A DNA stretch of 35,726 bases. It comes from Arthrobacter sp. Leaf337. GTDB lineage: Bacteria; Actinomycetota; Actinomycetes; Actinomycetales; Micrococcaceae. Where the stretch lies: positions 1 to 35,726 of the forward strand of contig NZ_LMPC01000019.1 of assembly GCF_001423745.1 (NCBI RefSeq), read 5' to 3'. This document shows, piece by piece, positions 1 to 8,403 of this stretch. The position numbers and the translations under genes were made by a program. Every line of letters begins with the position of its first letter. Position 1 is the first letter of the stretch. The notes beneath the pieces are model-generated. The model worked only from the letters and a program-made list of their open reading frames with translations. It was not told the DNA's origin and ran no database searches.

Positions 1-41
1 TGCACCCGGGAGGGTGTGGGAGAGTAGGTCACCGCCGGAAC
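1..41 (+). rRNA. rrf: 5S ribosomal RNA, 3' end only
   Basis: The first ~41 bases match the 3' third of an actinobacterial 5S rRNA, including GGGAGAGTAGGTCACCGCC, whose last part pairs with the (missing) 5' end GGCGGT. The rest of the gene lies outside the window. The terminator right after it supports this being the end of an rRNA operon. The exact 3' end is uncertain by a few bases. Confidence 0.9.
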
Positions 42-53
42 ACCATTCAGGTC

Positions 54-83
54 GAGAGCCCCAACCACACGGTTGGGGCTCTC
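54..83 (+). terminator. rRNA operon terminator
   Basis: A perfect 13-bp stem (GAGAGCCCCAACC / GGTTGGGGCTCTC) closes an ACAC tetraloop about 12 bases after the 5S rRNA. No long T-tract follows, only CATTT, which is common in high-GC actinobacteria. It most likely ends the rRNA transcript. Confidence 0.85.
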
Positions 84-175
84 CCGCATTTAAACCACCC
101 CTAACACCACACCCCCGCCCCTCGGGCCCTCCCGCAGAACCTGGGTGGGACAGCGTCCGGGTAAAGTTGTTGACC

Positions 176-667
176 ATGGACAACCTCTTTAGCCACGCTT
201 CCCCGGCCGACGAAGCATCGGATCCCGTGGATGCCCTCGGCGCCATCGTGCACACCGTGGTGGTGCCCGGGCCGGTCTCCAAAGTGTTCATCGGGTTCAC
301 CGAACACACCCACCTATGGTGGCCCCTCGAGGATCACAGCGTGTTCGGCGCGGGCTCCTACGTTGAATTCGAAGAGAACCTGGTGTTGGAAACCGCCGAC
401 GATGGCCGCACCGCGGTCTGGGGCACCATAGACGACTGGCAGCCACCGCTGTCTTTCCACGCCAGCTGGCACCCCGGGACCACGGCGTTGTGGTCCACTG
501 AGCTTCGCGTTGCGTTTAGGGCCGTGGAAGGGGGCACCGAGCTCCGGCTGGTGCACGACGGTTGGGAAGGCGCGGAAGACCCAGCCAGGGCTCGGGCGGA
601 ATACGATGCAGGTTGGCCGGGCGTACTTGCCCGCTTTGTTCGGTTCATGGGTGGTGCCGTTGGTTAG
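176..667 (+). CDS. SRPBCC (START/AHSA1-like) domain protein
   Basis: This 163-residue protein looks like a single SRPBCC-fold domain: an early beta strand around IVHTVVVPGPVSKVF, a VEFEENLVLE strand, then the typical WHPGTTALWSTELRVAF...GGTELRLVHDGWE pattern and a C-terminal helix (GWPGVLARFVRFM). The fold binds hydrophobic ligands; no ligand can be inferred. The frame is open back to base 14 through the rRNA terminator, so that longer start is not credible. The ATG at 176 is preceded by TAAAGT eight bases upstream, a possible -10 box, and by no clear ribosome binding site, so the mRNA may be leaderless. The next gene overlaps its end, suggesting translational coupling. Confidence 0.75.
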   Translation: MDNLFSHASPADEASDPVDALGAIVHTVVVPGPVSKVFIGFTEHTHLWWPLEDHSVFGAGSYVEFEENLVLETADDGRTAVWGTIDDWQPPLSFHASWHPGTTALWSTELRVAFRAVEGGTELRLVHDGWEGAEDPARARAEYDAGWPGVLARFVRFMGGAVG

Positions 668-1178
668 GGTCCGCCGCATGACCGAGGGCGAATGGCAGTC
701 GCTACGGGCCGTACGGCTGGAGATGCTGTCAGACACGCCCACTGCGTATGTCGAATCGCTGGTGTCGGCCCAGGCGCAGACTGAAGGTCAATGGCGGAGC
801 CGCGCCGCTGCGATGACTGCCCCGGGCAGTGTGACGTTCGTGGCTGAGGACGACTCAGGGGCCAACGGTTTTTGCGCGCTGATGCGTGTGGTGGTCAAAC
901 ATCCCCAAGACATCGACCGGCCGCGTCAGGCCATGCTGATCAGTGTCTATGTGGCTGCGGCATACCGAGGCAGCGGGCTTGCGGACAAGCTTCTGGGCCA
1001 TTCGGTTGAAGCTGCAGCTAGCGAGCTGGGTGCCGGGCTGTTGCAGCTCGGGGTACACGAGGACAACACCCGTGCCCTTCGCTTCTATACACGCCACAGC
1101 TTTCATGACACTGGCCGCAGGGAAGCCTACGCACTGGATCCTGCCAAGAAGGAATTCGTCATGGAGCGGGAGTTGTAG
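654..1178 (+). CDS. GNAT family N-acetyltransferase
   Basis: A 174-residue GNAT-fold acetyltransferase. The acetyl-CoA binding motif A is visible as ISVYVAAAYRGSGLADKLL (RxxGxA type), followed by LLQLGVHEDNTRALRFYTRHSFHDTGRR, the usual motif B with the N-x-x-A-x-x-x-Y signature. The substrate is unknown. I chose GTG at 654 because it keeps the first beta strand (PLVRVRRMTEGEW); GTG 651, TTG 660 and ATG 678 are alternatives, and ATG 678 has AGGG upstream. It overlaps the SRPBCC gene by 14 bases in another frame and converges with the lacI-type gene, leaving only 10 bases between the stops. Confidence 0.8.
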   Translation: MPLVRVRRMTEGEWQSLRAVRLEMLSDTPTAYVESLVSAQAQTEGQWRSRAAAMTAPGSVTFVAEDDSGANGFCALMRVVVKHPQDIDRPRQAMLISVYVAAAYRGSGLADKLLGHSVEAAASELGAGLLQLGVHEDNTRALRFYTRHSFHDTGRREAYALDPAKKEFVMEREL

Positions 1179-1188
1179 GAGGAAGAAC

Positions 1189-2220
1189 TTAGCACTTTGG
1201 CCCTACATCTGCCGGTGGGACGGAGGTACTGGACCTGACCACGAACTTGGTGGGGAACTCAGTGTCCGTTGCGCCGCCGTCGGCAGCGTTCTCAAGCCCG
1301 GCGAGCAGCAGCCGGACCGCCAATGCCCCTTGGCCACGGGCGTCCTGGTCGATAGTGGTCAGCCCGAACACCTCACCAAGCTCATGGCCATCAATACCGA
1401 TGACGGACAAGTCGTACGGAATCCGCAGGCCGAAGTCACGTGCGGCCAGGATGGTTCCGATGGCCATCTCATCCGACGCCGCGAACACCGCCGTGGGCCG
1501 TTCGGAAGCTCCGCCAAGCAGTTGCCGGGCACTCGCATAGGCCCCCTGGATGGTGAAGTCGGCGGAGACCTGCCATTCAGGGCGGACTGCAACGCCGGCA
1601 GACGCCATGGCTTTTTCAAAGCCGCCCTGTCGCGTGCCGGGGAGCCGGAAGTCCTGCTGATAGGAGGCGTCGCCGGTCATATGGGCGATCCGGGTGTGTC
1701 CCAGCCGGAGGAGGTGGTTGGTTGCGGCCTCGGCAATGCCGGAGTCGTTGATCCGAATGGTGGAGGCACCAGGCAACGGTCCGCCGATTCCCACGATCGG
1801 GCGATGGATGGCGAGCAGCTGCTGTATTTCAGCTTCACTGAGTTCGAGCGACACAGCGATGACCGCATCCACCCGTTTTCGCAGGAGAAAATCGTTCAGA
1901 ACACTGTGCCGGCGGTCGGGCCCTTCACTGACGTTGTACAAGGTCAGGTCGTAGCCGGCGTCGAGCAGTGTCGCGGACACTCCCTCCACCACCGACGAGA
2001 AAAACCAGCGGTGGACCGAAGGAACAACCACTCCCACATTGTGGTTCCGGCCTGAAGCCAGGCTGGAGGCATGGTACGACAACACGAAACCGAGCTCCGC
2101 CGCCGCTGTCTGCGCGCGTTCGCGGCTGCGGGGCGAGACGTTGCCTTTGCCGCTCAGCGCCCGCGACACGGTGGCGATGGATAGGCCCGCACGCTCAGCT
2201 ACGTCCTTGATGCCGGGCAT
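1189..2220 (-). CDS. LacI family transcriptional regulator of the maltose locus
   Basis: A 343-residue LacI/GalR repressor. The N-terminal helix-turn-helix is clear (IKDVAERAGLSIATVSRAL, residues 4-22) followed by the hinge helix region (YHASSLASGRNHNVGVVVP). The rest is a periplasmic-binding-protein-like sensor with the usual FAASDEMAIG and DLSVIGIDGHELGE segments. It lies 45 bases after the alpha-glucosidase on the same strand, so both are probably co-transcribed. GGAG stands nine bases before the ATG. By position it should bind the two LacI-type operators in the malE/alpha-glucosidase intergenic region (4052-4067 and 4230-4245), with maltose or a related sugar as inducer; the inducer is an inference. 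Confidence 0.9.
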   Translation of the reverse strand: MPGIKDVAERAGLSIATVSRALSGKGNVSPRSRERAQTAAAELGFVLSYHASSLASGRNHNVGVVVPSVHRWFFSSVVEGVSATLLDAGYDLTLYNVSEGPDRRHSVLNDFLLRKRVDAVIAVSLELSEAEIQQLLAIHRPIVGIGGPLPGASTIRINDSGIAEAATNHLLRLGHTRIAHMTGDASYQQDFRLPGTRQGGFEKAMASAGVAVRPEWQVSADFTIQGAYASARQLLGGASERPTAVFAASDEMAIGTILAARDFGLRIPYDLSVIGIDGHELGEVFGLTTIDQDARGQGALAVRLLLAGLENAADGGATDTEFPTKFVVRSSTSVPPADVGPKC

Positions 2221-2265
2221 GTTCAGTTCTCCGTGTTCCTCACTGCTAATTCAACGACAGCCGGA

Positions 2266-4020
2266 TCACCCAATTGGAAGGTTCAACCAGACCGTCTCAC
2301 CCGAGCCTAGCTGATGACCGCCGTCGTACGTTTCCGGTGACGCCGAATGCTCAGCTGACTCCGGGGAGCTGCGCAGCAGCACACGCCCCGGCGGGAGGTC
2401 CATAGGATCCTGCCCCGCGTTCATTACCACCAGCGTGGTGCCGTTGACGTAGGCAAGCGACGTATCGCTGCACCAGCTTTCCAGCCAGGCCAGCGAGCCC
2501 CGGCCCAGGTCCAACTGCCTCCGTATCGCCAACATCCGGCGGTAGAGGTTCAGATGCGACGTCGGCTGTGCAGTCTGCACGTCGCGTGCCAGTTCGGCGA
2601 AGCTTGCCGGCTGCGGCAGCCAAGGGTCCTGGCCGGACCCGAAACCGGTGTGGAGCTCCGCGGCGCGCCATGGAAGTGGCACCCTGCAGCCGTCGCGGCC
2701 CAGCCGCTCTCCACCGGTGCGCGCGAAGGTGGGGTCCTGGCGCTGGCTGTCCGGGATGTCGATGCCGTCCGGAAGGCCAAGTTCCTCGCCCTGATAGAGG
2801 TACGCCCCGCCGGGAAGCCCCAGCATAAACATGGAGGCGGCCGCCGCCCGCTTCCGGCCCAGCGCAAAGTCGGGCTGACGGTCAAAGGTGCCGATCCCGT
2901 CGCCGTCGCGCGGTGCCGGGCCGTCGTAGCCGAAACGGGTGGCGTGGCGGACGACGTCGTGGTTGGACAGCACCCACGTGCTGGGCGCACCGACGGCGTC
3001 CAGCGCCACCAGCGAGTCCGTGATCACGCCGCGCAGGCGGTGGACGTCAAGAACCGCATGGAGGTAGGGAAAATTGAACGCCTGATGCATTTCGTCCGGG
3101 CGGACCCAGTCGGCCAGACGTGGCAGCGGGTCCACGTTGGCTTCGGCGCACAGGATGCGGTCCGGACCGTACTCCGCCAGGATGCGGCGCCATGCCCGGT
3201 AGATGTCATGCAGGGCAGGCTGGCCGAACATCGGGGCATCGTGGCCAGGGTAGCCGTCACAGCTGTTGCCATCTGCCCGGCCACCCCATTCAGGCAGCCC
3301 GGGAGCCTTCACCAAGGCATGTGCAACGTCCACGCGGAATCCGGCGACACCACGGTCCAGCCAGAAACGCAGCACCCGTTCGAACTCATCGTGGACTGCC
3401 TGGTTGTCCCAGTTGAAGTCCGGCTGGGAAGTATCGAAGAGGTGCAGATACCACTGCCCCGGCCGGCCGTCCGGTTCAGCGATACGTGTCCAGGCCGGTC
3501 CGCCAAAGTGGGATTCCCAGTTGTTGGGAGGCTCTTCGCCAAAGGGTCCGCGGCCGTCCCGGAAGATGAACATGTCCCGCTCCGGACTGCCCGCGGGGGC
3601 GCCGAGGGCGGCTTGGAAAGCGGCGTGCTGGTCCGAACAGTGATTGGGAACGAGGTCCACGATCACGCGCAGGTTCAGGCGGGCTGCCTGCGCCATCATG
3701 GCGTCGAAGTCGGCCAGAGTGCCGAAAAGCGGATCCACGTCGCAGTAATCGCTGACGTCGTATCCGGCATCCTTCTGCGGTGAGCGGTAGAACGGCGACA
3801 GCCAGACGGCATCCACATCAAGCCGGGCCAGCTGGGGGAGTTCGGCGGTGATGCCGGCCAGATCGCCGATTCCGTCCCCGTTCAGGTCCCGGAAAGACCG
3901 CGGATAAACCTGATAAATCACCGCGGAGCGCCACCAGCCGGCAGCTTCATCTGCAGTGTGGACCAGGGTCAGCGGCCCGGCCGCTACGGCGGGGGCTTTG
4001 AGCATTGAGTCAACGGACAT
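2266..4020 (-). CDS. GH13 alpha-glucosidase (maltase / oligo-1,6-glucosidase type)
   Basis: A 584-residue cytoplasmic glycoside hydrolase of family 13, with no signal peptide. Landmarks are WWRSAVIYQVYPRSF near residue 29, NGDGIGDL (calcium-site loop), the nucleophile Asp231 in GFRVDVAH, the acid Glu293 in CAEANVDP and Asp355 in LSNHDVVRH; the C-terminal beta domain runs from about residue 505. It should cleave maltose or short alpha-glucans imported by MalEFG. Val232 after the nucleophile is seen in enzymes with alpha-1,6 activity, but this is only a hint. The frame extends to a TTG at 4050; I chose the ATG at 4020 because a -10-like TACGAT ends seven bases before it and no ribosome binding site is visible, which fits a leaderless transcript. 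Confidence 0.9.
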   Translation of the reverse strand: MSVDSMLKAPAVAAGPLTLVHTADEAAGWWRSAVIYQVYPRSFRDLNGDGIGDLAGITAELPQLARLDVDAVWLSPFYRSPQKDAGYDVSDYCDVDPLFGTLADFDAMMAQAARLNLRVIVDLVPNHCSDQHAAFQAALGAPAGSPERDMFIFRDGRGPFGEEPPNNWESHFGGPAWTRIAEPDGRPGQWYLHLFDTSQPDFNWDNQAVHDEFERVLRFWLDRGVAGFRVDVAHALVKAPGLPEWGGRADGNSCDGYPGHDAPMFGQPALHDIYRAWRRILAEYGPDRILCAEANVDPLPRLADWVRPDEMHQAFNFPYLHAVLDVHRLRGVITDSLVALDAVGAPSTWVLSNHDVVRHATRFGYDGPAPRDGDGIGTFDRQPDFALGRKRAAAASMFMLGLPGGAYLYQGEELGLPDGIDIPDSQRQDPTFARTGGERLGRDGCRVPLPWRAAELHTGFGSGQDPWLPQPASFAELARDVQTAQPTSHLNLYRRMLAIRRQLDLGRGSLAWLESWCSDTSLAYVNGTTLVVMNAGQDPMDLPPGRVLLRSSPESAEHSASPETYDGGHQLGSGETVWLNLPIG

Positions 4021-4027
4021 GCCGGTA

Positions 4028-4056
4028 ATCGTAGAACGGAACCGCGCCAAATTGAA
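4028..4056 (-). promoter_or_regulatory. Candidate leaderless promoter of the alpha-glucosidase gene
   Basis: Read on the minus strand, TTCAAT (4056-4051) and TACGAT (4033-4028) are separated by 17 bases. The -10 box ends seven bases before the ATG at 4020, so transcription would begin at or next to the start codon. The -35 box overlaps the LacI-type operator at 4052-4067, as expected for direct repression. Confidence 0.45.
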
Positions 4057-4067
4057 AACGCTTCCAA
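4052..4067. promoter_or_regulatory. LacI-type operator O1
   Basis: TTGAAAACGCTTCCAA is a 16-bp imperfect palindrome with the central CG and outer TTG/CAA typical of LacI/GalR operators. It covers the likely -35 region of the minus-strand alpha-glucosidase promoter. It shares GAAGCG (on one or the other strand) with the site at 4230-4245. Confidence 0.7.
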
Positions 4068-4170
4068 TTGTGACGTGCGCCTCACTGCGCTGGGGAGGCC
4101 TTCCGCTTCAGTCCTTAATTATCGGCGTTTCGGCGCGTCAGCTTGGGGCCGTGGCCGGCGGCGCTCCATT

Positions 4171-4199
4171 TTGCCCAAACAGCTACTGCCGAGTAGGGT
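4171..4199 (+). promoter_or_regulatory. Candidate malE promoter
   Basis: TTGCCC (4171-4176) and TAGGGT (4194-4199) lie 17 bases apart, giving a predicted start near 4206. The operator at 4230-4245 lies about 25 bases downstream of that start, where a repressor would block elongation or promoter clearance. The match to consensus is moderate. Confidence 0.4.
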
Positions 4200-4229
4200 G
4201 ACTTTCCAACATGGGTCATTCCGTGTACT

Positions 4230-4245
4230 TTGGAAGCGCTTGCAG
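4230..4245. promoter_or_regulatory. LacI-type operator O2
   Basis: TTGGAAGCGCTTGCAG is a 16-bp imperfect palindrome centred on GCGC, resembling O1 and the general LacI/GalR consensus. It lies in the malE leader. O1 and O2 centres are 178 bp apart, so one tetrameric or two dimeric repressors could act on both divergent transcripts. Confidence 0.65.
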
Positions 4246-4326
4246 CTGTGAGCCACATCACCGACGATGCCACAGGGCCCCAGGGGCCGACGCGTGGATG
4301 CAGGATTTTTTATGAAAGGGACACCA

Positions 4327-5625
4327 ATGAAGGTGCAGAACACCCTCACGAGCGGGACCAGCCGCCGCGTCTTTACGGCAGGCGCGCTGTCCGTCGTGGC
4401 AGCCTTGGCGCTCAGCGCCTGCGGGGGCGCGGCCGCCACGTCGCCGGCCACTACCACCGCCAAGCCGGATCTGAAATCCGCCGGCGCCGGCACCATCACC
4501 ATGTGGGTCGACGCCGAACGGTCACCGGCACTCAAGGACATCACCGCCAAGTTCCAGGCCGATACCGGCATCGAAGTGAAGCTGGTTGTCAAAGACTTCG
4601 CCGCTGTCCGCGATGACTTCATCACCCAGGTCCCCACGGGCAAGGGTCCGGACCTGATCGTGGGCCCGCACGACTGGGTGGGCAAGTTTGTCCAGAACGG
4701 CGTGATCGCTCCGATCGAACTCGGCGACAAGTCCTCGGCCTTCCAGGACTCCTCCGTCAAGGCCATGACGTTCAACGGTTCCGTCTATGGCGTCCCGTAC
4801 GCCATCGAGAACATTGCCCTGCTGCGCAACACCGACCTCGTGGCCGAGAGCGCGGCAACCCTGGATGAAGTGGTGGCCAACGGCAAGAAGGCCGTGGCGG
4901 ACGGCAAAGCCAAGTTCCCGTTCCTCGTGGGCATGGATCCCAAACAGGGTGACCCGTACCACCTCTACCCGCTGCAGGCCTCCATGGGTTCGCAGGTCTT
5001 CGGCCAGGCAGCCGACGGCGGCTACGACCCCAAGCAGCTCCTGATCGGCGACGCGGCCGGCGTCGAGTTCGCCAAGAAGCTTGTGGCCTGGGGCGATACC
5101 GGTGAGAAGATCATCAACTCCAACATCACCGGGGACATCGCCAAGGAGAAATTCCTGGCCGGCGAATCACCGTACTTCCTGACGGGCCCCTGGAATGTTC
5201 CGGACGTCCAGAAGAAGGGCATCAGGTTTGCCGTGGACGCCCTGCCGACCGCCGGTGACAAGCCTGCCCAGCCGTTTATCGGCGTCAATGGCTTCTTCAT
5301 CAGCGCCAAGAGCGCCAACGCCCTGGCCACCAACGAGTTCGTGACCAACTACCTCACCTCGGAAGCGGCCCAGGACTCCATGTACAAGGCCGGCGGCCGC
5401 CCGCCGGCGCTGAAGGCGTCCTTCGAGAAGGCTGCCAGCGACCCCGTCGTGGAAGCGTTCGGCAAGATCGGTGCCACCGGTGTGCCCATGCCGGCCATCC
5501 CGGAAATGAGTGCGGTCTGGGCCGACTGGGGAGCCACCGAACTGGCCCTCATCAAGGGCCAGGGCGATCCTGCTGCCGACTGGGCCAAGATGGCGGCCAG
5601 CATCAAGGCGAAAATCGCCGGCTGA
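4327..5625 (+). CDS. malE: Maltose/maltodextrin ABC transporter substrate-binding lipoprotein
   Basis: A 432-residue extracellular solute-binding protein of the MalE family. It has a twin-Arg-containing lipoprotein signal (SRRVFTAGALSVVAALALSAC) with the lipobox Cys at residue 32, so it should be anchored on the outer face of the membrane. The mature part shows the MalE pattern: ITMWVDAERSPALKDITAKF, GPDLIVGPHDWVGKF, YGVPYAIENIALL, GPWNVPDV and GVNGFFISAKS. The frame opens at 4267, but the ATG at 4327 is preceded by GAAAGGGA at a good distance and starts a proper signal peptide. It is the first gene of malE-malF-malG, followed by a strong hairpin that should keep its mRNA more abundant than the permease part. 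Confidence 0.93.
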   Translation: MKVQNTLTSGTSRRVFTAGALSVVAALALSACGGAAATSPATTTAKPDLKSAGAGTITMWVDAERSPALKDITAKFQADTGIEVKLVVKDFAAVRDDFITQVPTGKGPDLIVGPHDWVGKFVQNGVIAPIELGDKSSAFQDSSVKAMTFNGSVYGVPYAIENIALLRNTDLVAESAATLDEVVANGKKAVADGKAKFPFLVGMDPKQGDPYHLYPLQASMGSQVFGQAADGGYDPKQLLIGDAAGVEFAKKLVAWGDTGEKIINSNITGDIAKEKFLAGESPYFLTGPWNVPDVQKKGIRFAVDALPTAGDKPAQPFIGVNGFFISAKSANALATNEFVTNYLTSEAAQDSMYKAGGRPPALKASFEKAASDPVVEAFGKIGATGVPMPAIPEMSAVWADWGATELALIKGQGDPAADWAKMAASIKAKIAG

Positions 5626-5652
5626 CCCCTTTCCGGTCTACTCCCGACAGCA

Positions 5653-5683
5653 CCGGCCGGGCAGCTTCATGCTGCCCGGCCGG
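5653..5683 (+). terminator. Intercistronic hairpin between malE and malF
   Basis: A perfect 13-bp stem (CCGGCCGGGCAGC and its complement) closes a TTCAT loop 27 bases after the malE stop. No T-tract follows. Such structures after binding-protein genes act as partial terminators or 3' mRNA stabilisers that raise binding protein over permease; which of the two applies here is not visible. Confidence 0.8.
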
Positions 5684-5768
5684 CTGCTGCAGCCCCCGCC
5701 TTGCTGCAGTGCCCTCGCTGCGCCCGCAATTTCCACGGCCCCGCTTCTCCCAAGGACCATAGACAGCC

Positions 5769-7424
5769 ATGCCCAAAACCGATCTTTTCCAGGATTCCCC
5801 GCAGCCCCCGTCGCCAGCAGCTTCGCCAACCTGGGAGGGCAACACGCCAGACCAGCCGGGCGGGGCCCGTAGCAGCCGCTCCCGCCAGGATTCCACCAGG
5901 GGAATCGTGGCCAAGATCGTGCTCCTGGGCCTGGTGGACGCCCTGGCCGTCTATGTCCTGATGATGCTTTTCCTCAGCCAGTCCTGGGGTGCGCTGGCGG
6001 TCTCTTCCGCCGTCGTACTGGCCATTAACTGGATCTACCTCCGCAAGGGGGGACTGCCCGCCAAATACCTGGCGCCGGGCGTGCTGTTCCTGCTGGTGTT
6101 CCAGGTCTTCGTGGTGCTCTTCAGCGGCTACATCGCCTTCACCAACTACGGCGACGGGCACAACAGCACCAAGGATGACGCCATCGCGGCCATCCAGCTC
6201 ACCGCCCAGAAACGCGTTCCGGACTCGCCGGCCTACAAGGCGGCGGTGCTCACCAAGGGCAACGACTTCTACCTGTTGTTCACCGATCCGGATGGCAAGG
6301 CCACGATCGGCAGCACCGGCACGCCCCTGCAGGAAGTGCCCGACGCCGGTACCGATTCCACGGGTAAGGCCAACTCCGTCGACGGCTACCAGACGCTGAC
6401 CTTCCAGGAAATCGTCGCCAACCAGCAGGAGATCCTGGCCATCACCGTGCCCGTCTCGGACAATCCGGCTGACGGCACCCTGCGCACGGCAGACGGAAGC
6501 AACGCCTACGAGTTCAAGCCGGCGCTGACGTATGACGCCGCGGCCGATACCTTCACCGACACCGATACGGGGGCCGTCTACCGCGACAACGGCAGGGGCG
6601 CCTTCGCCGACCGCAGCGGCGAAACCCTCACCACGGGCTGGAAGATCGACGTCGGCATGGAAAACTTCGCCCGTGCCTTCACCGATCCCAGCCTCCGAGG
6701 GCCTTTGCTGGGCGTCATCCTGTGGACGTTCACCTTCGCCGTCACGTCGGTGGCACTGACTTTTGCGCTGGGACTGTTCCTGGCAGTCACGTTCAACCGC
6801 GAGGACCTGCGCGGCAAGAAGGTGTACCGGATCCTGATGATCCTGCCCTATGCGTTCCCCGCGTTCCTGTCCGGCCTGGTCTGGTCCGGCATCCTCAACC
6901 CGCAGTTCGGCTGGCTCAACCAGACGCTTCTGGGCGGGGCCACGATCGGCTGGCTCACCGACCCTTTGCTGGCCAAGGTCAGTGTCCTGGTGGTCAACCT
7001 GTGGCTCGGCTTCCCGTACATGTTCCTGGTCTGCACCGGTGCCCTCCAGTCGCTGCCCACCGAACTCGACGAAGCTGCCCGGATGGACGGAGCCGGCCCG
7101 TGGCGGGTGTTCCGGTCCATCAAGCTGCCGCTCTTGCTGGTCTCCATTGCACCGCTGCTGATTTCCTCGTTCGCCTTCAATTTCAACAACTTCAATGTGA
7201 TCTACATGCTCACCGGTGGCGGACCGCGCTTCGCCGACACCGACCGGGACATTGGAGCCACCGACATCCTGATCACCCTCGTATACAAGGTTGCCTTCGG
7301 GCAGGGCACCGGCCGTGACTACGGCCTCGCCAGCGCCCTGGCGATCATCATCTTCATCATCGTGGCCACTGTTTCGGCCATCAGCTTCAAGCAGACCAAA
7401 GCACTCGAGGACGTGAACTCATGA
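5769..7424 (+). CDS. malF: Maltose/maltodextrin ABC transporter permease MalF
   Basis: A 551-residue inner membrane permease. After a Pro-rich, probably disordered N-terminus come three helices (about residues 45-130), then a large soluble insert of about 170 residues (GDGHNSTKDD... to WKIDVGMENF). This matches the extracytoplasmic P2 loop that marks MalF and separates it from generic sugar permeases. The C-terminal part holds the conserved helices and the EAA loop (ELDEAARMDGAGPWRVF, about residues 432-448) that contacts the ATPase. It lies 143 bases after malE and overlaps malG by four bases (ATGA). It should pair with MalG; no ATPase gene is in this operon. Confidence 0.92.
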   Translation: MPKTDLFQDSPQPPSPAASPTWEGNTPDQPGGARSSRSRQDSTRGIVAKIVLLGLVDALAVYVLMMLFLSQSWGALAVSSAVVLAINWIYLRKGGLPAKYLAPGVLFLLVFQVFVVLFSGYIAFTNYGDGHNSTKDDAIAAIQLTAQKRVPDSPAYKAAVLTKGNDFYLLFTDPDGKATIGSTGTPLQEVPDAGTDSTGKANSVDGYQTLTFQEIVANQQEILAITVPVSDNPADGTLRTADGSNAYEFKPALTYDAAADTFTDTDTGAVYRDNGRGAFADRSGETLTTGWKIDVGMENFARAFTDPSLRGPLLGVILWTFTFAVTSVALTFALGLFLAVTFNREDLRGKKVYRILMILPYAFPAFLSGLVWSGILNPQFGWLNQTLLGGATIGWLTDPLLAKVSVLVVNLWLGFPYMFLVCTGALQSLPTELDEAARMDGAGPWRVFRSIKLPLLLVSIAPLLISSFAFNFNNFNVIYMLTGGGPRFADTDRDIGATDILITLVYKVAFGQGTGRDYGLASALAIIIFIIVATVSAISFKQTKALEDVNS

Positions 7425-8401
7425 ACGGGTCAACGGCACGCACCCGCACGACGGCGGCTCCCGCCCCAGGCTCCACCCTCGCCGCAGCGGGCACCGCAGC
7501 CGGGACCACCGATGTCGATCAGCTGAGGCTGTTGCACCGGCGGCGCACGTTCGGTGTCTGGTTCAAGGACAAAGGGTGGCGTCATCTCGTAGGAATCGCA
7601 GTGACCATCTTCGCGATCTTCCCGCTGCTGTATGTACTGTCTGCCGCGTTCAACTCCACCGGTACCCTCGTGGGCTCGAATGCGCTTTTCAGCAAACTCG
7701 ACCTCGGCAACTTCACCGCCTTGTTCAACGACCCGTCCCGGCCCTTCGGCCGCTGGTTCGTGAACACCATGGTGGTTGGTGTGGTGACTTCCGCGGCGAC
7801 GGTGTTCCTGGGCGCCATGGCCGCCTACGCATTTTCCCGCATGCGCTTCAAGGGGCGCCGGATAGGACTACTGAGCCTGCTGCTGCTCCAGATGTTCCCG
7901 CAACTGTTGGCCGTGGTGGCCATCTTCCTGTTGCTCAGCGGGATCTCCGAGGTCATTCCGGCCCTGGGCCTGGGCAGCCAGCTCGGCCTGATCATGGTGT
8001 ACCTCGGCGGCGCCCTCGGGGTGAACACATACCTCATGTACGGCTTCTTCAACACCGTTCCGCAGTCCCTGGACGAGGCGGCAAAGATTGACGGCGCCAG
8101 CCACGTGCAGATCTTCTTCGGCATCATCCTGCGCCTGGTCACGCCGATCCTCGCAGTGGTGGGGCTGCTTGCCTTCATCGGCATCTCCAGCGAATTCGTG
8201 ATCGCCAGCGTAGTGCTGACGGACCCGGACAGCCAGACGCTCGCCGTCGGACTCTACTCCTTTGTCGCCCAGCAGCGCTCGGAGAACTGGGGGGTCTTCG
8301 CCGCCGGCGCCGTGCTCGCCGCCGTCCCGGTGATGGCACTGTTCCTGTTCCTGCAACGCTACATCGTCAGCGGCCTCACCCAGGGCTCGGTCAAGGGCTG
8401 A
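7421..8401 (+). CDS. malG: Maltose/maltodextrin ABC transporter permease MalG
   Basis: A 326-residue permease with six predicted membrane helices after an unusually long, Ala/Thr/Pro-rich N-terminal tail of about 60 residues. The EAA loop is SLDEAAKIDGASHVQIFF (about residues 216-233). The C-terminus (FLFLQRYIVSGLTQGSVKG) is the typical MalG ending that inserts into the maltose transporter interface. Its ATG overlaps the malF stop (ATGA), so the two are translationally coupled. The next GH13 gene starts two bases after its stop, indicating one transcript. Confidence 0.92.
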   Translation: MNGSTARTRTTAAPAPGSTLAAAGTAAGTTDVDQLRLLHRRRTFGVWFKDKGWRHLVGIAVTIFAIFPLLYVLSAAFNSTGTLVGSNALFSKLDLGNFTALFNDPSRPFGRWFVNTMVVGVVTSAATVFLGAMAAYAFSRMRFKGRRIGLLSLLLLQMFPQLLAVVAIFLLLSGISEVIPALGLGSQLGLIMVYLGGALGVNTYLMYGFFNTVPQSLDEAAKIDGASHVQIFFGIILRLVTPILAVVGLLAFIGISSEFVIASVVLTDPDSQTLAVGLYSFVAQQRSENWGVFAAGAVLAAVPVMALFLFLQRYIVSGLTQGSVKG

Positions 8402-8403
8402 GC

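Noticed and set aside
14..175. Upstream extension of the SRPBCC gene to base 14
   Set aside because: It would translate the 5S rRNA end and the rRNA terminator.
2272..2284. TTGGAAGGTTCAA near the end of the alpha-glucosidase gene, just before lacI
   Set aside because: It resembles LacI half-sites but has odd symmetry without the central CG, and it encodes the protein C-terminus. Probably chance.
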